From Thuidium tamariscinum (lineage: Eukaryota > Streptophyta > Bryopsida > Hypnales > Thuidiaceae): a DNA stretch of 64,000 bases. A model generated the notes under the pieces. It ran no database searches, was not told where the DNA came from, and saw only the letters and a program-made list of their open reading frames with translations. The stretch covers positions 50,745,682 to 50,809,681 of the forward strand of contig OX344749.2 of NCBI GenBank assembly GCA_947034885.2, in the 5' to 3' direction. Numbering within the stretch: the first letter of the stretch is position 1; every line of letters starts with the position of its first letter. The translations under genes and the position numbers were made by a program. Below, one piece after another: positions 59,939-64,000 of this stretch.

Positions 59939-61031
59939 GGGATGAATGCAAGAAACACTTAAAGCCTTTTGTCACACCCTAGTTTTTTCTTTTTCTTTTA
60001 GCTATAACTTTTGTGTTTTAGCTCCAAATGACTCAAAATTTATAGGGAAGCTACTCATGGATATTATGTATCTTAAATGAATTTTGGAGATTTTTTAAAA
60101 ATAATTTATTATTTTTAAATAGCCCCGAAAATTTCTCACAATACTCAATTTAAGGATTTTTAGCACCCCGTTTCTCCAAATAAACGAATTTTGACCTAAA
60201 ATTTGGAGAGCATGGTCTCCTAGTAGACTTATACATTTTATCCAAAGGAATTCTAAAAATACTTATTTTTAAGTGTTGTAGAAGTCCACAAAGAGAGATT
60301 CATTCTGCATTTTTTTCCAAAGGTATAAAACATTATTTTGGTGAGTTTTTTGGTCAAATCTCATCACCAAAAAGTTTTTTCAAGTTTTGTATTTTTCTGT
60401 ATTTTTGAAAAAAATAATACTATTTTTAACAAATTAAAATGTCACAAGTTGTATTTTCTTCACTTGAATTCTATGAGAATTCTATGTCCAAAGTTCCGGT
60501 GAAGAAAATACAACTTGTGACATTTTTATTTGTTAAAAATAGTATTATTTTTTTCAAAAATACAGGAAAATAAAAAACTTGAAAAAACTTTTTGGTGATG
60601 ATATTTGACCAAAAAACTCACCAAAATAATGTTTTATGCCTTTGGAAAAAAATGCAGAATGAAGCTCTCTTTGTGGACTTCTACAACACTTAAAAATAAG
60701 TATTTTTAGAATTCCTTTGGACAAAATATATAAGTCTACTAGGAGACCATGCTCTCCAAATTTTAGGTCAAAATTCGTTTTTTTGGAGAAACGGGGTGCT
60801 AAAAACCCTTAAATTGAGTACTGTGAGAAATTTTTGGGGCTATTTAAAAATAATAAATTATTTTTAAAAAATCTTTAAATTTCATTTTAGATACATAACA
60901 GCCATGAGTAGCTTCCCTATAAATTTTGAGTCATTTGGAGCTAAAACACAAAAGTTATGGCTAAAAGAAAAAGAAAAAAATAGGGTGTGACGAAACGCAA
61001 CAAATAGTACAAGTGTTTCTTGCATTCACCC
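59939..61031. mobile_element. 1.09 kb near-perfect palindrome of the GCAAGAAA-ended family
   Basis: TAA at 59936-59938 and 61032-61034. Left arm 59939-60463 and right arm 60499-61031 are inverted complements with few differences; the loop 60464-60498 is 35 nt. Ends GGGATGAATGCAAGAAACACTT and AAGTGTTTCTTGCATTCACCC match the ends of 4564-5274 and 31669-32403. Each arm equals the left part of those asymmetric elements. No coding capacity. Transcription would give a hairpin of over 500 bp. Confidence 0.9.
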
Positions 61032-61034
61032 TAA

Positions 61035-61572
61035 GGTGCTAAAAAGCACTAACATAAAACAAATGGTGAAGGAGGGAGGCTTTGAGTCTTTAATGCTTTC
61101 CTTTCTACTATAAGTTTAGAAAAAAAATTGGTTTATTTATTGGCTAAGCATGCAAATACTTGCATTTCTATGTTGCATGATACAAGTGCCACCAATATTT
61201 TATAATTCTACAAAGTATGAGGAAATTAATAATGGTAGTGAAGAAGATAGCACAACCTATTAGTGTGAACTTTGTACAAGGTTCATGTTAAGCAAAAAAT
61301 GTGATGAAGGAAATGAAGTTTAGTGTTGATGGGATGAAGTTCAAGGGGGGCAAAATAAGGTAATAGGAGCTAATCGCAACATGCTTTGCAATGCTTATTG
61401 GACTATTTTATTTGGGATTTGGATAGACATCTTTGTTAATTTAGGTCTTGAAATTTGTATATATTCAACTAGGGCTTTATTTATCTATTTATTCTATATA
61501 GGTGTCATTAATGTGACTATTCTACATCAAATTTAGTATAACTTTCATCCTTTTTATACTTCATAAAGCACA
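61035..61572. other. AT-rich intergenic
   Basis: No gene or named repeat seen. Confidence 0.4.
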
Positions 61573-61576
61573 TTAA

Positions 61577-62419
61577 CTCCTAAAGGACCATTGTCCCATC
61601 ATGGGACAAAATGAACTTTGAGCAAGTTCCTATGACTTCAATTTTTGGTGAAATCGTTTGGAACTTTATCATCAAATAGAAAAATTGACTAACTTTGTAG
61701 GAATATAATTTTTATTTCAATTGGTGCCCAAGAGCAAAACTTTTACTACAAAAAGCCCCAATTTTCCTTTGGCGAGCAATAAATTCTTTTGCAAAAAGCC
61801 AAAAATGAGAAAATTATGGACAATCTTGTTTTTCGGCAATCTAAACATCTTCTTGAAAAAATAATTATAGAATTCATTTTTGAATGCAATTTTTTCAATT
61901 TTTCTAAAAACATTGTTGGACAAGGTTACGTTCATTTGCTAGAACAATCTCAATGTTGAGATTATTGTATTTCAATTCTGTCTTAGAGCTATTAACCATT
62001 TAGTTTTTCTTTCAATCTTCTACCTAATTCTACTTAACGATTTTTTAAAGAATAGAAATCAAGTGTTTTTTTGTGAATTTTTTCCCCTAGACTTTCATCT
62101 CATTTTTTTAACACAAAAATTATGAATTCAAGTTCTATAGTGCAAATTCATTTTACAAACGGCGGTCAAAGTCATCAAAAATTGCAAATTGCAATTCGAA
62201 AAAAACTTATTTTTCCAACTTCTAATGCTCGTATCTTCCAATCTTTAGAGTCAAACTTCATGAAAATTTTACCACATGATTTCAATCAATTGAAGTACAA
62301 GATTCTACAGTTAGATTCTTAAAAAATTATTATTTCTATTTTCTTGGATGAATGTAGTAGAAATGGCAATTTTGAGAATTTTTTGATTAAGAAATGGCCT
62401 TCAATTGGTCCTTTAGGTG
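61577..62419 (+). mobile_element. TTAA-flanked MITE, family F copy 2
   Basis: TTAA at 61573-61576 and 62420-62423. Ends CTCCTAAAGGACCA and TGGTCCTTTAGGTG are near-perfect inverted repeats. Collinear with 2024-2757 except for the CACTA MITE present only there. Non-coding. Confidence 0.78.
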
Positions 62420-62711
62420 TTAAGCATTGGTTACATTATAAAGAATGTAGGCCCTAGGTATGAAGGACCATTTGGCTTTTGGCTATAGTAAAATTACCAA
62501 AGAATATTGAAGAATAAAAAAAATAAAAAAATCTTTTTTTCTAGAAATTGATGTGGTACCCCAGGTATATAGGTCATGTATTATATGCAAGGGGCATTGG
62601 CATTAAAACAACTTACAAGATGGCTTTTGTTAAAATTATATCACATCCAAAAGACTAAAAAAATAGGTGAAAACCAAATTGAAAGAAGATAAAATGTAGA
62701 AAATGCTTTAG

Positions 62712-63606
62712 CCCTAAAGGTTTTTGACTTTGTTTTCACCAAAACTACTTCAAAATTGTCATTTGTAGGACAACTACCTAATTTTTGGAAAAAAAAATTT
62801 TGAATAATAAAACCATAGGATCTCTTAGTTCACTAGTTTCACAACATGTAAAAAGAATTTCAGAAATTTCTACCAAGTAGATTGCTAGATATTAGTGTTT
62901 GAAGTTACAAATCCTTTATTTACCATTGTGGAAATCTAAGCAGCTACACTTCAAAAGGTCACATTTTTATGAAAAAATGTCCAAAATAATTGTAATTCTT
63001 AAGATTAATTCTAAAATTCAAGTTGGATACATGCTTGAAAATTTTCAAATCATTTGGAATTGTACAACATGTAAAAAAAATTAATAAGTAGAAAGAAGTA
63101 GAGAATGATTAAAATTACTAAATTGTTAACAATTTATTTATTGAATTAAAAAATACCAATCCCAATGGTTTTAATGTTGTAATAAACAACCTACACCCAA
63201 TATATATTTTTTCAAAAATATTAAAAATTGAATTAAATAAAAGACTTCAAAGTTTATTTTAGAGTATACATTCTATAACTTCCTATAAACTATCCACAAA
63301 CTAAAACTCCTCATAACTTTCATCTCATTAACCCAAATGGCATGAATAAAAACATCCCATGTCTATATAAATCTAGAGAACTAGTTTCAAATTTTTATTT
63401 TAAAAAAAGTGATTTTTGAAGAAGTTCTTTAAGCTACCCAAGCTACTTGTCAAACAAAGAAAATCACATATCATGCTATACCTTAAATCTACTCCTTGGG
63501 CGCATGTTTGGGAAAAATTTCAAAGAAAAAAAAAGAAAAACTCCATTTGTAGTGAGCTACCCAAAATTGCTATGTTGCCAAAAAATGTAGTTTGGTCCTT
63601 TAGGCG
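62712..63606 (-). mobile_element. TTAA-flanked MITE, family E copy 2 (inverted)
   Basis: Right TTAA at 63607-63610, left TTAG at 62708-62711 (one change). Ends CCCTAAAGG and CCTTTAGGCG. Reverse complement matches 21830-22774 throughout. Small + frames at 62899-63084 and 63416-63610 lie inside the repeat and are not genes. Confidence 0.75.
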
Positions 63607-63610
63607 TTAA

Positions 63611-64000
63611 TTGCATACATTTTAGATTAAAGAAAAACTCACAATGTAAATGAAGAATTGAAATTCCTATGCATAATTTTTAAAAATCCATACAAGAAGT
63701 TTCCTCTAGTTAAAATTAAATTTTTATTAAAAACCTTCAAAAGTTGGGTGGCTTGTCCCATGACACATGTATTAAATAAATTCATACAATTTGATTTTGA
63801 ATGCTATTATTGCCCTTATAGAATATTCATTTCATGTGTATTATTACATTTTTGGATTCCTTGTTAAAAAAGCTTTACAAATTTTTTACATTAAAATTAA
63901 TTATATTTCTTTAGAGTGGACTAAAATACATTAGAAGTCATTATAATAAAGGCTATACAATATGGGAGTTGCATACGTAGGCATGGTACTAGTTGTACCA
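63611..64000. other. AT-rich window end
   Basis: No gene or named repeat seen. Confidence 0.4.

Overview
The window reads as nuclear DNA of a land plant, most likely a non-seed plant (moss, liverwort, lycophyte or fern grade). Two genes belong to plant-restricted families: a PLATZ zinc-binding transcription factor and the chloroplast outer-envelope pore protein OEP37. Genes have GT-AG introns and sit far apart in very AT-rich DNA. The non-seed placement is an inference from the piggyBac and MITE content, not a proof.

Three host-type genes can be modelled. PLATZ lies on + at 12.9-14.9 kb (3 coding exons, 294 aa). A trihelix (Myb/SANT-like) protein lies on + at 36.1-38.3 kb (2 exons, 681 aa); its second exon adds two predicted membrane segments. 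OEP37 lies on - at 42.8-40.5 kb (6 coding exons, 327 aa).

Most of the rest is transposon-derived. A decayed piggyBac transposase lies on - between about 52.5 and 47.35 kb. Its DDD core and C-terminal cysteine-rich finger are recognisable but broken by stops and frameshifts. The window also holds at least seven TTAA-flanked, 0.7-1 kb, non-coding elements with CCC-type ends, which look like piggyBac-type MITEs. Other families are TAA-flanked Harbinger-like MITEs (67-180 and 29.35-29.85 kb), a family that includes a 1.09 kb near-perfect palindrome (59.94-61.03 kb), two TA-flanked families, CACTA-type hairpin MITEs, and a truncated Ty1/copia retrotransposon (55.8-58.1 kb).

Several insertions can be proved inside the window because an unoccupied copy of the target is also present: the two TA-MITE copies, and a TA element nested in a Harbinger-like element. 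The 101-bp minisatellite at the left edge is built from the end of a TTAA element.

The most interesting themes are the piggyBac relic together with its candidate non-autonomous partners, the giant palindrome with its asymmetric relatives, and the membrane-anchored trihelix protein.
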